A stretch of DNA of 64,000 bases from Paramarasmius palmivorus (GCA_037176845.1 JAYKXP010000007.1:434001-498000); one strand, 5' to 3'; shown: positions 26,321 to 38,842, counted from the first letter of the stretch. The notes: generated by a model not told the origin, from the sequence alone. Made by a program: numbers and translations.

Positions 26321-26406
26321 GGCCTGATGGTCTAGTAGTATGATTCCTTGTTAGGGCTTCAAAAGTCGTATCGAGGAGGTCCCGGGTTCAATTCCCGGTC
26401 AGGCCC
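26321..26406 (+). tRNA. tRNA-Pro (AGG) with 14-nt intron
   Basis: The acceptor stem GGCCTGA (26321-26327) pairs perfectly with TCAGGCC (26399-26405), followed by discriminator C. A box TGGTCTAGTAG and B box GGTTCAATTCC are present. The anticodon stem CCTTG pairs with CGAGG; the loop is TTAGGG plus T, with anticodon AGG at 26353-26355. An intron of 14 nt (26357-26370) sits one base 3' of the anticodon, the canonical place. The T stem CCGGG/CCCGG is perfect. Mature length is 72 nt before CCA addition. Confidence 0.93.
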
Positions 26407-26430
26407 ATTTGAAAAGGGTGTACGTAATTA

Positions 26431-26439
26431 TTTTGTTTT
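26431..26439 (+). terminator. Pol III terminator of tRNA-Pro
   Basis: TTTTGTTTT, 24 bp after the tRNA, supplies two runs of four T. The nearer stretch has only three T. Confidence 0.6.
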
Positions 26440-26524
26440 GCATATCTCGTATTAGGCACCAATATTTTACCGCATATTTCCTACAAATGGATTTCGTGTA
26501 CAAGACGCTATACTAGGAGTTCTT

Positions 26525-28051
26525 TTAGTGTCTTATCGCTATCCACCACTCTGGCCGTGTATACCAAATCTTTATGCCTTGAGCCCGTAGCGCTTCTGCA
26601 TCCTCCACGAAAAGCTGTTCACTAACAGGTAGTCCAATGTCCAGCAAACGGTTACTGCTGCCCAACCTCGCATTTAGCATCTCGACGATCATGCCTTGCC
26701 TGAACCTCGGATGTCCAAAGAAAGATAAATGCTGAAGTCGTGGAAGGAACCATTGGCCTTGAGTTTGCTCGCCCAACGCCTTTAACAACTCGGCCTGTGG
26801 CGTCATTGTATAAAGCGAGAGGTGTTCAAGGGCCTTCAAGTGACCCAGCATCTCCACGATCTCAGAGTCTGTGAAGGCCGGTCCACGTAAAGAGAGGCTA
26901 CGAAGATTGCCACCCCAGCGGAAGAGAAACTGTGTCAATGACTCCTTGTCGTCTGGACAGGTGAGGTAAACCCGTAACTCTGTAAATTTCTCGCCCATTT
27001 GGAGGCGATTCATCGCGACCGGCGCGGTGGTGGGGTTGCTGAGGGAGAGTGTGATGTTGAGCTCTTCCAAGTGCGGTAGATGGATCGCGGGCCCAGGAGG
27101 GCACACGAAATCTTTATCGGTATAGACCAAAAGGTCCGGCATGCGAGAGAGATGGTCGCAGTGTGTCGTAGAAACTCTGAAGGGGATGGCTAACCGATGA
27201 AATTGGGTTAATTGTGGCCAAGGTACTCGTATATTAGCAAGGAGACTGGGCGAAAGACCAGGTACTGTGATATTCCGGAGGTTAGGTGCGTCCTCGAAAG
27301 CGTCTACGATACGCTGTCGCCCGAAAGAGGCTTGTACATCAAAGTACAAGGAATGCAAGATAGGCACCTCTGACTTGACCAATGAAGTCATGCCTTCTAC
27401 AAGATCTCCAGTCATCGGGACGAACGTAACTCGCAATCGCTCCCATCTGTAGGAATGAGAGCAAAGCGTGAACAAGAGTAGATTGTCGGAACCAACGGGT
27501 TGGGAACTACTCAAATCCACGCTGAGCGGAAGATTCCTTGAGCGAGACAAAAAGGTCGTCAAAAGACGCGCCGCTGAGCTCCTACGTTTAGAGCTTCCAG
27601 TTTTCGTTATCGCAAGGCGCAAAACTGTCCACAATAACGGTGTTTCGAGTGTTATTCGTCGCCATGCACGACAAACTTGACTCAAATTCCACGGAGGCAG
27701 TCTTGGGTCCAACACATTCTTGGGTATGTCCAAAGCTGGATTCATAATGTCCGAACCCTTGCATTCAAGGCATACCAAGAATATCTCGCGGAGGACATCA
27801 GCCGGAAGACTGCGAATAGGATGAAGGATGTTCTGATAAATCCTGGCGTAGTCTGTTAACCGTGATTGCTCCTCCTGCATGACATCGATTCCTTTCAGGG
27901 ACTCTGTGATGTTATGTTCCAACGTTGCGATGCGGCTCTCTATGGCTATCAATTCGCTGCAGCATGTCGTCTTCTCGATGGCGGATGGGGATGCGTTGCT
28001 TGCATGTAGTTTGGCCAGGGCCAATGAAGGAGGTTGTACGCTTGAAGTCAT
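26525..28051 (-). CDS. Agaricomycete F-box protein, 508 aa
   Basis: Single exon. The first ATG of the frame is at 28051 (MTSSVQPPSLALAKLH); upstream extension would start at a TTG. Seen: a coiled-coil N-terminal segment (SELIAIESRIATLEHNITES), then the classic mushroom F-box (HPIRSLPADVLREIFLVCLE, about residues 80-100), WNLSQVCRAWRRITLETPLLW, and a long leucine-rich remainder with LRR-like segments such as LRNITVPGLSPSLL, LRSLSLRGPAF and LEHLSLYTMTP. Known: F-box proteins act as substrate receptors of SCF ubiquitin ligases. This intronless subfamily is highly expanded and fast-evolving in Agaricomycetes; the target is unknown. Confidence 0.87.
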   Translation of the reverse strand: MTSSVQPPSLALAKLHASNASPSAIEKTTCCSELIAIESRIATLEHNITESLKGIDVMQEEQSRLTDYARIYQNILHPIRSLPADVLREIFLVCLECKGSDIMNPALDIPKNVLDPRLPPWNLSQVCRAWRRITLETPLLWTVLRLAITKTGSSKRRSSAARLLTTFLSRSRNLPLSVDLSSSQPVGSDNLLLFTLCSHSYRWERLRVTFVPMTGDLVEGMTSLVKSEVPILHSLYFDVQASFGRQRIVDAFEDAPNLRNITVPGLSPSLLANIRVPWPQLTQFHRLAIPFRVSTTHCDHLSRMPDLLVYTDKDFVCPPGPAIHLPHLEELNITLSLSNPTTAPVAMNRLQMGEKFTELRVYLTCPDDKESLTQFLFRWGGNLRSLSLRGPAFTDSEIVEMLGHLKALEHLSLYTMTPQAELLKALGEQTQGQWFLPRLQHLSFFGHPRFRQGMIVEMLNARLGSSNRLLDIGLPVSEQLFVEDAEALRAQGIKIWYTRPEWWIAIRH

Positions 28052-28621
28052 GCTAGTCGTGGTACGGTCCCCCTTTAAAACGTCCAGTGTGAATATACCG
28101 AGCAATAGCGATGCGTTTGATACTCACCACGATCCCTAAAACCTGATACAATACCAAACCGAGTAATAGCTGCTAGATTGAATATCCTCTGGGTAATGGT
28201 GTCAAAGACTGATGGAAAGAACGAGTGAGAGGCAACGTACATGCAAGCAAAGAAGTAGGAAAATGGTAACAAAGAGGCATGATTAGCGGCCAGGAACAAA
28301 GCGACTACGGTCACCTGACTCTCGGGTAGTCTTGATGCAACACTTTATGACGACGCTCCAGGTATTCACTTTAACTCTCGGGGAGCCACGCGTCAAAGAC
28401 GCGAGCTTATGGATGATAGATTCCGCAGACGAAAACCACACTCAAACTACGGTCTTAGAATGTCAAGTCAACAAAAGGAGAACATGCGAGACAGTCCATT
28501 TGCACTAGTCAATACGTCCGAGGACATGAAGATAAATATATACCAATAATTTATATCGTAGCGACCTCCAGAGGTCAACCGTCAGCCCACCGTTCAACAA
28601 GAAAGACTTGGGGTATACACA
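28052..28621. other. Intergenic, no gene recognised
   Basis: Upstream of the F-box gene and downstream of the carboxypeptidase gene (both minus). A short hydrophobic frame at 28075-28314 has no support as a gene. Confidence 0.5.
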
Positions 28622-31600
28622 TCACAGCATAAAAAGTACGTTCAAAGCCAGAATTGCTAGCAACCCGGCTTTAGAGTCCGAAATACCCACGCTCAACGCA
28701 GTATTCGTGGTCGATAGCGCCTTCGACTTGGTGTGCTCGGTCCACGCAGCTCTCGTAGCTTCTGGGAATACATATGTCGACTGTGTGGCACCAGCGCCAT
28801 AATAGATCTCCGGATGGCCGGGAAGGATATCAGAGGCGAGCTGGGGATCCTGTCCACCGACAACACTACCATCTGATTGAACGAGTCCAGTCTGTTTGTC
28901 TCCGAAGAAGAAGTCCCGTATGAAGACGAGGGCCTGTGACATCAATGAGAAAGGACCGAGACTTTGAAAACTGAGATACTGTACCGCTTCAGGCTTGGAT
29001 TCGGGAATGAGATGGCCAGCGTCGTCGAACAATGCGTATGTCCAGTTCCTTTCCTGGTGGATGATGCCAGCAAAGTTCCCAGAATCGTCATACCATGGTG
29101 TTGATGGTTTCTTCGTGAAACCTTGAATTCCTCCAAACGTTGTGTTCTGTGTTAAAGTCAAGGTTTGGAATTGTAGCTATAACATGGATTAACTTGCCTG
29201 AATAGCGACTATATAAAGACATTTAGCATCGTATAGTCATTGCAGCAGGGAAGACACTCACGTTCAGTACCAAAGTGGGGAATGAGAGCATCATTATTGC
29301 CGGAGTAGAGAACAACGTGAATTCCTTGCTTTGTAGCGTTAGTTGCTAAGTCGGTAAGGAATGCCATAGGTCTAGAGGTAATCGTTTAGCCTGAGATGAA
29401 AAGGTAGATCAAGGGGAGGACATACTCGACGCCTGCGTACACATAATTGGGCCTTCGGTCAGAAGCCGATCAAACTCACGAACACTAAGACACTCACTTG
29501 GATCCGCGACTAGCGTCAGACAGTCAGCGAACCCGAACGACGGCGGAGAAGAAACGGTAGTACTTACATCCTTTGGCTCCGAAGGGGAATTGGAACGTCA
29601 TTGCCCAGTCTTTATCTGTAGGCGCGTGAAGTGCCTTTCGTGTGCGGTCGTCTAACCGGGAGGTAAGGCATTTGCTTAACATTGCCGGAGGTCAACGAAA
29701 ACGCACCATTAAGCCAGATTGAAGCGTCCATAGCCGGTTGGGGATTCGTTGCGTCAGGTACGTCATAATACTATAACAAGGTGTGAGGGCGAGCAAACTA
29801 CAGTATGAAAGGAATATCTCACATTAAATGGCCATGTTTCACTGTCTTGGCCAAGGCCTATGCGTCAAAGAAACGGTCAGCAACAGAACAATGGAGAAAA
29901 GAAAAGAGGCAGCTTACTCCAGGGGAAGGTAAAGTTGATAGCATAATCCATGAACTCATCAAATAGCAAGCATCCATACTGCAGAACTGTTTGTCAGAGA
30001 TGACTCACTCTCTGCCACAATGTAATGGAAACGTACCCAGGCATCAATGGTTCCATTAGCTCTACCCGTTAAATCTCTCTTCCAATTCATCCTCGCAACT
30101 TCACGATCACGTTTCGTCAATCTGTTGACGGCTGGGTTCCAAAGGTGACGTAGGTCCTCTCCAGCTGCCGTACGTTCCATGATTTTGGCTGTAAACAAAG
30201 ATTTGAATGTTCGGGCTTGGGAATGTCGCTGTGCCATTTGCATCGCCCAGGGAATGTCCCGACCTGTAGGGAGTTGGAGCGGGACAGTCGGTATGATACC
30301 GTTCTGAGGGTATGTAAGATTGACGTCGTATCCACATAAATGGGTTCTAAGTTGGACCGCATTAGTGAAGCCAAAGGGGGTTCGAAAGCAACACTGACTG
30401 TTCTTCGAAGTATCTGTGCACTTCGATGTCGTAGCCGATGATTTGCGGGAACGTTTCGATGACTTTGATCTACATGATGAATGTGTCAGTGAGTGACGCG
30501 AGGAGAGGAATGTGAGGTACGTACAGCGGGTAAGAGTTCAAAGACTTGCTCGGAAGTCAGGGTACCATCTCCTATCGCAATCTTGGCAATCTTCACAGGA
30601 GGATTGGGCGTGCCAAAGTACGCTTTCATGATGTAGGGCTGGCATGGTTCTTTAGTCATTTTCGATATCACTGGATAGGAGAAAATGCGTACGATGTATG
30701 TTCCGGCATAGCTTTCTCCACTGAGGTAAAGCGGCCTACCCGCCAAGTTTGGGAACACCTTGACCAGATTATCCAAGAATCCCATCTAGCGAGCTGAATG
30801 AGGAATAGCAGACAACTCAAGGAGTTGCAACTCACAAAGTCTTGACCCATCTGATCTTCGTCAGCGACTAAGTTTTAAGCAGTTAGAAGGGTAGCGTTGA
30901 AAAGTCAAAGTTGAGAATCTGCGTACCGTAACCATCGGCATCGGCAGTAGCGAATCCTGTCCCACTAGAACGGAAATGAGTACCACGCGTAGAGTATCAT
31001 TGTAGGTATCACCACATACACCGGTTGGTCGATCCAAATGTAATCCGCTACCTTATCCCAGCTGTGTTCATTTGGATGCGCTGCATAATCACTACCGATG
31101 CGAATCGGCCCGTTCTACGAATGAAAGGGATCGAGTAAGACGCTTGTAGGATGAGAAGCGACTGTTTACACACCTCAAATAGAAATCCAGCCAAACTCGA
31201 GGAGCCTGGTCTGAAAATAACGGCGTTCGATACATATGTATAGATAGCACGACACGCGGTCAAAATTCTCACCCTCCATTGAGCCATATGCCCCAAGGTG
31301 CTGGCGTCGGACCCGCCGGGCCAGCTGGGGATGTAAGAGAGCCTTGTGTTTTCTCGACCGCCCAGAAGAAAAGCGTGTTGTTCGGGTGTCCTGCGCGTTG
31401 AACGGGTATGTTTCCTGCGAAACTGCGGCCAAGAGGGAACGTGATATTTGGCAATGGATCGGTCACTTCAAAGTCTACAAAAGAGGTCAGCAATCTTTGG
31501 CACATGGTAGATATCATCTGTACTACTCACAACGCTGCCATTCAGGACCTAGAGCTGCAGGAGGTTGGCCAGGGTAGTCATGAGGAGAAGAGCTCGGCAA

Positions 31601-31675
31601 CTGCTGGGCCATGGCGAAAGGAATGGCGAGCAGAATGTATGAGAGCACCATAGTAAGCCAGTGCTTCATCTCCAT
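28622..31675 (-). CDS. Secreted serine carboxypeptidase, peptidase family S10
   Basis: Releases C-terminal residues from peptides. Start MEMKHWLTMVLSYILLAIPF then AMAQ is a signal peptide (ATG at 31675; a second in-frame ATG lies at 31669). Family motifs after splicing: WLNGGPGSSSLAGF at the oxyanion region, YIWIDQPVGTGFA, the nucleophile Ser in LSGESYAGTYIPYI, the Asp in LYSGNNDALIPHFGTE, and the His in FDDAGHLIPESKPE. The triad is complete. Many N-glycosylation sequons are present. The end, a Ser/Thr-rich stretch followed by GLLAILALNVLFML, looks like a GPI-anchor signal, so the enzyme may be held at the cell surface. About a dozen short introns, some exon limits not fixed. It shares a 471-bp divergent promoter region with the TFIP11-type gene. 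Confidence 0.92.
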
Positions 31676-32146
31676 GTCGTCTCTCGAGTAAGGGAAAAGA
31701 GGGAGCACAGAGAAACGAGGGACGATTATTGTGGCAGCTTTAATAGTCTGCAAACGGACAATTACGAAAAGGCACAGTCAACGACGAGTTCCTGACGGGA
31801 CCTTCCTGTTTCCTGTTAGATCTAGTGGAAGACAATTGGGAACTAAGAATACCGAGCTCGCGATCTATGATGGTCACCATATCGCTGAAAGCGTGTGGAA
31901 TTTCTGTGGGACCCGAGCCCGAGTTTATTGTTATGGGCTTCTAAGTCGAATTCGAAGTTTGTCCGGGCAGGCACCGAGAGCGATACACATGGCAAATACG
32001 AGGCAGCATGAAGCAATACTGGTCAGCAAGCGTCAGAGAACCTGAATAATGTGAAGAGCCAAGGGGAAAGGCAAGGAACGTCGCAGCCGTCCTCCTCATG
32101 CATCCGAGTCACACGTGAGCGTGAATCATCTTTCTTCCTTACTACC
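31676..32146. promoter_or_regulatory. Divergent promoter region, carboxypeptidase / TFIP11
   Basis: The only sequence between two divergent starts, so both promoters must lie here. No clear TATA box was picked out. Confidence 0.5.
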
Positions 32147-35100
32147 ATGGGCCGTCGCAAACGTGTTATCGAAGATGACGACGATTCCGACTCTTACGAA
32201 GGCTCCGAAAACGACGACGATTTCGGCTTAAACGAAGACCCAGATACACGCGAAGAACGAGCTCTATTCGAAAATCCGTACAAAAGGAAACGTAGAAGAA
32301 AGAACGGGAAGGAACAGGCACTATATGGCATATTCGCCGACAGTGATGAAGAAGAAGGTGGTAGTGGTAGACGTGGTGGAAAGGCCGGGCAGTCAAAACG
32401 CAGTGACTGGACGAAGGCACCTGCTTTTGTGTCTGGAAACGATGCAGCACCTCCGACAGAGGAAACTATGGACCTAGACGACGAAGCAGGAGAAAAGGAC
32501 GGCTCAGGATCTTCCGAGGGTGAGGCCGAAGGTGAAGGTGAGGGCGCAGAGGATATTTCTGACGACGAATCTGAACCTTCCAGGCGCCCATCCCCGCGAA
32601 TACGAGAAGAAGAAGATGAGGAAGATGAGGAAGAAACTACTCGCCCTCAGCTTGGAGGTATTGGCTCGCAGTCAAGGGGTGGTATAGGTTCTGGTCTCCG
32701 AGCTTCAGCTGGCAGTGCAACACCATCCTTCTCCAAAGGTGGTATCGGCTCTTCTCGCCTCGCTTCTACCATTGGAGAAACCCCTCAGTCCAATGAACCT
32801 TTACTCAAGACAGCAACCACTGCGTCTGGCAGAGGTGGAATCGGTTCATCTTCCAAGAATGCCGAATCTACCGACCTGCCGACCTCTTTTGGAGACGCCA
32901 GTCGCTCGTCATCATTTGTTCGCGATAACAAGCCAGCACGGTCTGCAACTCCTCTCAGCCATTCCGAGCAGCTACATTTTGCCAAGATATCTGGTACTTT
33001 TGGTGCTCGGATGCTAGAAAAGATGGGATGGAAAACCGGAACTGGTCTGGGTGTGACTGGAGAGGGCATTGTTACCCCGGTCGAAAGCAAATTACGACCA
33101 GAACGTGCTGGTATCGCGTTTAGAGGATTCAAGGAGAAAACTGAGCAGTCGAAGATGGAGGCACGTAGACGTGGCGAAGTGGTCAGTGACGACGAAGATC
33201 CCATGGTCAACAAGGCACGAAAGAAGGAGAGGGAAGCCAGGGAAAAACGGTCTGATATGTGGAAAAAACCCAAAAAGGTCAAGACAAAAGTTGAGCACAA
33301 AACCTACGAGCAGATCATAGCTGAAGCTGGCGGCGAACCTGCTGCTACCGGAGTGGGTCAGATCATTGATGCTACCGGTGCTGTGGTGAGCCATCTCTAT
33401 ATTCGGTCATAACACAATACTAATGACTGCGTAGCCGAGAGAGGTTGGATCATTGGCCGAAGTTTCTCTTAACAACTGGACGCCTTCAATTGATCCAACA
33501 CGGATACCTGAAATTAGGCATAACGTCCGACTAATAGCCGAAGCATGCAAAACCGACCTGGATGGGCTCGCACGCGAAGCTAAATCATTGGAAGAACGAA
33601 AACGATTCGTGACTCAGGAAGACTTGCGTCTGAGAAAGAAGGTAGATGAGGAAGCTGAATGTAAGTTGCGCTATCAAATCCCGTGGATATTGAGCTAATT
33701 TCTCTCATTCGTGCTTCTAGTAATTGCTAGACTGCAGCAAGTTCAGCTAGTCGCAAGCGAGATAGACAGCAAGGCGAAAGAAATCGGATCGCTTTATGAA
33801 GTCTCCCTAGAAGGGTTTTCTCCACTCTTCTATAAACTCATGACTGAGTATGAGCGGGAGTTTGATAAGTATCGATTAGATGAGGTCGTCGTGGCTGCCA
33901 TAGCGCCCTTAGTGCGTTCAATCTTTCCTGACGTTGAGCGCGACCAACTAACCACCCTTTAGGTGCGGCGTATGGTATCACAATGGAATCCGTTGGAGAA
34001 TCCGACTGCTTTCATGTCAGAGTTCCGAAATTGGCGGCGCGCGCTGCGAGTTAATATGGACCAACCTCCTGCTGAGAATCAAGTAGACATATATGGAACG
34101 AGTACTGTCTCTGTACCGCCGACGGAAGTGTACGTTACAATCGATTTCTTCAGTCCACCTATGCTGATATTTTGAATTAGTGAGAAACCGATGACGCCCT
34201 TTGAGAGTTTGCTCTGGAATGTATGGCTCCCGAAAGTGCGAACAGCTATCAACAATGATTGGTCACCTCAAGTTCCACACCCCGCTGTCAAACTCTACGA
34301 AGTTTGGTCGACGTTTTTACCTCCTTTCATTCGCGACAACATTTTAGACCAGCTCATTCTACCGAAGGTTCAGAAGGCTGTCGCACAGTGGAATCCGAAG
34401 CAGGATGACATTTCGCTGCAGAGCATCGTGTTCCCTTGGTTGCCACATGTTGGGCTCAGGCTGGAAGATGTGCTTGGAGATGCCAGAAGGAAAGTTAAGA
34501 GTTTGCTCAGACAATGGGTTGTCGGAGAGGACATACCGAAAGACTTGAAAGCGTGGAAGGAAGTGAGTCAATTATGCATTCTGTACGCGTCATGATCACT
34601 GACAGACAGCTCCCTTGCAGGTTTTCGATCCAAACGACTGGGATAACATCATGTTGAAATACGTTGTACCAAAACTCGGCGCCACGCTCCGCAACGACTT
34701 CAAAGTCAACCCGCGAAATCAAAGCATGGAGCCTATACAACAGGTTCTGCTTTGGTCCGACCTCCTCCGGCCTTCTTTCCTTTCACAACTTCTCGAAACA
34801 GAATTCTTCCCAAAATGGCTGGATGTACTGCACGTTTGGCTCATGCAGCCAAAAGTCAGCTTCGAGGAGGTGGCACAATGGTACTCGTTCTGGAAAGGTG
34901 CCTTCCCCGAATCCCTGCAGAACCTGCGAGGGTTCACGCGTGGATTGCAACTAATGAACCAAGCAATCGAGCTAGGACCAGAGGCACCTTCACGATTACC
35001 TCGACCGGACTATCGTGCCGAGCAAGCTTCTGCCGCAGCGGCCACACCTTCGCCTGCTGTCCGCAAGCCTGCGCAGTCGTCTTCTCTCGCACAAGAGATT

Positions 35101-35358
35101 ACTTTCAGGTCTATTGTGGAGGAGTACGCGGCAACGCATAATTTGATGTTCATGCCTGCTGGGCGTGCACATGAAAAGTCGAGGATGCCGTTATATAGAA
35201 TCAGTCCTTCGGCCGATGGGAAAGGAGGTGTCTTGGTTTACATATTGGATGATGCTGTTTGGGCTTCCGTGGAAGGTGCAGGAGGACCAACGGACGAATA
35301 TCGACCCATTTCGTTGGAGAACATGGTGTTGAGGGCCACTGGGAAGGTCCAGGCATAG
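32147..35358 (+). CDS. TFIP11: G-patch splicing factor TFIP11 / Ntr1 type, 980 aa
   Basis: Six exons (32147-33385, 33435-33660, 33721-33911, 33963-34129, 34181-34562, 34621-35358) join to 980 aa. Known role: with the DEAH helicase Prp43/DHX15 it disassembles the intron-lariat spliceosome in the nucleus. Seen: acidic N-terminus (MGRRKRVIEDDDDSDSY), YGIFADSDEEE as in the TIP_N domain, repeated GGIGS boxes, the G-patch (GARMLEKMGWKTGTGLGVTG, near residue 290), and the large GCFC-like helical domain (MTPFESLLWNVWLPKVRTAI, WDNIMLKYVVPKLGATLRND, LLRPSFLSQLLETEFFPKWL). The C-terminus has the typical ITFRSIVEEYAATHNLMFMP. The ATG at 32147 follows ACC and starts the conserved part; the frame is open further upstream. 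It lies 0.15 kb before the WD40 gene on the same strand. Confidence 0.93.
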
Positions 35359-35504
35359 TTTAGGGAGTCTCAGTTTGTGTAATTGTGTACAATAATAATC
35401 AGATGGTCGGTCTTGTATACACACTATCAGAACGTCAGTGATAGGGATCACGCGGGTGATTAGAGACTCCTTGCCCTTCCACCAACAGCCCTAATCTCCG
35501 CAAC

Positions 35505-38249
35505 ATGTCCTCGAACGCGAAACGACGTAGCACAACGGTGGTGAGCGACGAGGAAGACGAGATTGTCATGACTGGGATGAGGATGTCTGAATCTCGGTGC
35601 GCAGATAAGATTCTTGAAAAGGTTAACTCACACATATGTACCGTACAGGCCCCCGGTTCCCCGTTCTAACATCAACGTGGATAAGCTCCAACCACTAAAG
35701 GTATATTAGTATCTTTCTCTCCTTCTGATAGGCTGAATCGTGATTCTTCAGAGAAAGTGGGAACCCCAGCCTACAGCAGGGCCTTCGAATCTCAACCACG
35801 CAATGTACCAGCGGATGCCACGATCTAATGTCCCAAACAACTCGTTAAAGAAGAAGAAGCGGGAGGCTGAAGCGAGGGAAAAGGCAATGAGAGAGGCGAT
35901 CGTGATTGTAGATGACGAGGACGAGGACGAGGTTCTGCCAAAAACCAAACGTCTGGTGCGTAGTTCATTCCATCTGTGTTTGCTGTACTCTGACAAGGTT
36001 CTCAGCGGACTGGTCCCCTCCTCACTCCAGAAGCAACCCCGCAGCCCAATGAAGTACAAGATGCAGATGATGAAGTCTATGATCCGCGGTTAGACGACCC
36101 AAAGCTCGTAAGTCCTGTATCCGCTACGCTACGGCCAATGAATTCACCTTTTGGACCAGTATCGACCGTTACCCCACAACCCCCACAAACTCTTTGGAGA
36201 ATCCGACGTCGTCGATAGGTTTTCGACTCTCAATATTGGAACCACTCCTCCGCTCAAACACGTTCATACTCGTATCACCAACGAATTTACATCGTCCTTC
36301 CAAATAAGCCAGCTGGTACGGTTTATCAACGCTTCCTGACACACCACTTATGTGTTACAGTACGCAAATCGCCGACGGTTTCCACCATCGTCGCGACACT
36401 TTCGGCCTTCTGATCCCTGGCGAGTGCAACATTCTCGTCAACCTCCAAAGCTCAGGGATTCTTTCAAGAAGTCTGCTGGGCGTACGTTTCAGCCACTTTC
36501 AAAAGTCGGCAATTGGCTTAACTCCTACCGCAGCTATAGGAAAGATCATACAAAAAGAGGGATACGTTGTTATCACCAGTGCGGTATCAGGTGGTGGAGA
36601 GGACGTTCCTGAGGGTAAGCATGCTGCCTTGAACTCCAACATAAGTCGAACTCATTGTTAACAGAGAAGCCGGATCCCTACAACAAGGCAGGCACGGCCG
36701 TCGTATACCATGATTCTGCTCCCCCGTATATCCTTCATGCTCATCGCCAGCAAAAGAAATGTAAGTTCTTAGCCTCGCGAAAATGATCCAAGTGAACTCA
36801 TTTTGTAGCCAATGCTCGTTCTGAGTGGACCAAATATTATACCGTGACAGATGTTCAGTTTGATCCCCAGTCGTAAGTGTGGCAATATTTCTCTGATTTT
36901 GATACTGACTTACGTGTTGTGTCTACTAGGAATATTCTGGCAACTTGCGGGAATGACAAGAAGGTCTGGGTATGGCGTAGCTGGGATGAAATACCAGGCC
37001 GTGTGGACTATGCTGAAGATGAGCTAGTGCAATTTCAGGAGGATGCGCTAGACGATAACGAAGGTAGCCTATCGGAGTTAAGCGGGCAATTGTCTAACAC
37101 TCATGCTATATGTTTCCAGAGAAGTTGCACTTCGATATTTCTCCAAAACAGCTGGCTTTCAAACCAAATAGTCATGTCCCGATTTTGGCAATAGCAGAGA
37201 AGTAAATTGCATTGTTTCAGATTGTGCTGAAGCTGAAAATTTTGCCTAGGCATGTTACAATTCGAAACCTCAACTCCAACGTCTCCACAACATGCTTAAT
37301 GTCGAAGAGACAAGAATCGGGGCGCACAGCATTGGCGACGCTCTGGGGACATGGTCCGACTGAAAAGTACATTTTCGCTTGTTCTGAACCGACCAAGGCC
37401 GATGATCATTCCGGAGTCCATAAGGCTTTCACCACTGATGGTCGGTTTGCCTTCAACCTACAGGAAGCTGGTCACTCTGGGGATGCTATGTGTCTCTCGC
37501 CGGATGGTAAGTAGCCTACTCGTATGTATGCATTCACTTCACATTTACAGTCTTTCAGGTGGACGTTTAGCCCTTTTCACCTGTAGTGACACCGAAAACA
37601 TCCTCAACCTCTATGATATTAGTCGGAATGGAAAACAGCCTACGAACACTCTCGGTCTCTCAAAGTTCGACTTCTCAGCCTTCCCCCTAGCACCTGAAGA
37701 GGAGGCATACTCTGGGGCGGTAAATCGCGCAGTGTTCAGCCCAGATGGCATATACCTTGCAGTGGCACGGAACGATAACCGCACGCATGTGTATGATTCC
37801 CGGATGTTAGGAGGAAGGCAAGACGTATTGTATGACTTTCGTCATACAGGACAGGTATGCAACAGTCCAGGAACGAGGGCATATGGGATCAACAATGTCG
37901 AGTGGATCCAGTCTTCAGATCATCGGCTTGGGCTGGTCACGGGTGGGAGTGATGGTAAGCATTCATAGCATATTCGAATTGGTGGGTGTTAATATTAACC
38001 GCTCATAGGATGTGTTCGTTTGTGGACTCCCTTACTGAGAGGAGAGGAGGAGAACGGTCGGATTCTGGCAGAAGCTAGTGCAGACATCGGGTACTTCTCC
38101 ATAGGAGATCGCTCCAAGGGTGAACACGAACTTGTCGTGTACGTGAGTTCCCCTAAATTTACAATGCAAATATTGAGCTTTGTTTCTCTAGTGGCGATGC
38201 GGATGGGAAGACGTATGTGTACGAGGGCTTACACCTGGATAGATTCTAA
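35505..38249 (+). CDS. WD40-repeat protein of unknown function
   Basis: At least ten exons. Start MSSNAKRRSTTVVSDEEDEI. A basic/acidic N-terminal region (KKKKREAEAREKAMREA, then VDDEDEDE) resembles a nuclear protein. WD repeats follow, including ILATCGNDKKVWVWRSW, SGDAMCLSPDGGRLALFTCS, GAVNRAVFSPDGIYLAVARN, VEWIQSSDHRLGLVTGGSDG and CVRLW, and the last blade GDADGKTYVYEGLHLDRF ends the protein. The N-terminal joins around 36.15-36.6 kb are uncertain: the exon after 36358 should be read in the frame giving EGYVVITSAVSGGGED, which continues into the next exons, but the simplest upstream join gives another frame. I do not recognise an orthologue by name. Its 3' third is duplicated in inverted orientation at 9077-9872. 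Confidence 0.8.
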
Positions 38250-38818
38250 TTGTTATTTGTATTCTTTGGCATCTTGTTGTACTGCTATCATTTATGCCGT
38301 GACCTGGCCGTGGACCTTCAGCTTCAACTTCAGACTTGGCTATCACACGCATATGCGTCAGAATGGGCAAACTTCACCACCCTTAGCACGACCATATAGT
38401 ACTAATACTGTGCATCCACAGTCAGGGCAGCTGACGCAAATGGGACTAATTTTCGTAGCGCTGGGTATATATCTCTGTTTTGTCAATTATGCTTGTCCAG
38501 ATCACCGTACCAACACTTGCGTGGGAGGCTGGAAATAAGTAGAGCATGTACGTTCTTTTGCTCTATACTATTTATTTTGTCATTTATGCTTTTCCGCACC
38601 ACCGAAATTCAATGATCGGAGCTGGGTAGACGATGAAGTAGACTTCGATGCCTGTCAAGACGCGTCACCTCCGGCACGTAGACTCGAACCACTCGCTACT
38701 TGATGAGTTGGGGCCCTACCCTACTCCTCGGCGCAGCAGGTTCGATCGACCGTCATCGAACGTCGCAGCGGGTGGTTACGAGTCTATCCGGCACGCGAAA
38801 GTTACCTTTGGGTACCGC

Positions 38819-38842
38819 TTGGCTTCGGATACCTTCCTTTCT
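38819..38842 (+). promoter_or_regulatory. Shared SDR upstream motif (SDR2 copy)
   Basis: TTGGCTTCGGATACCTTCCT and the following bases recur upstream of SDR3 and SDR4, each time about 70-110 bp before the ATG and followed by an ATTGACACA element. SDR1 keeps only the part from CGGATACC on. Confidence 0.45.

Noticed and set aside
38675..38790. tRNA-like pieces (GGTTCGA-type loops) on either strand in the segment missing from the left arm
   Set aside because: No acceptor or anticodon stem can be paired around the loops; not a tRNA.
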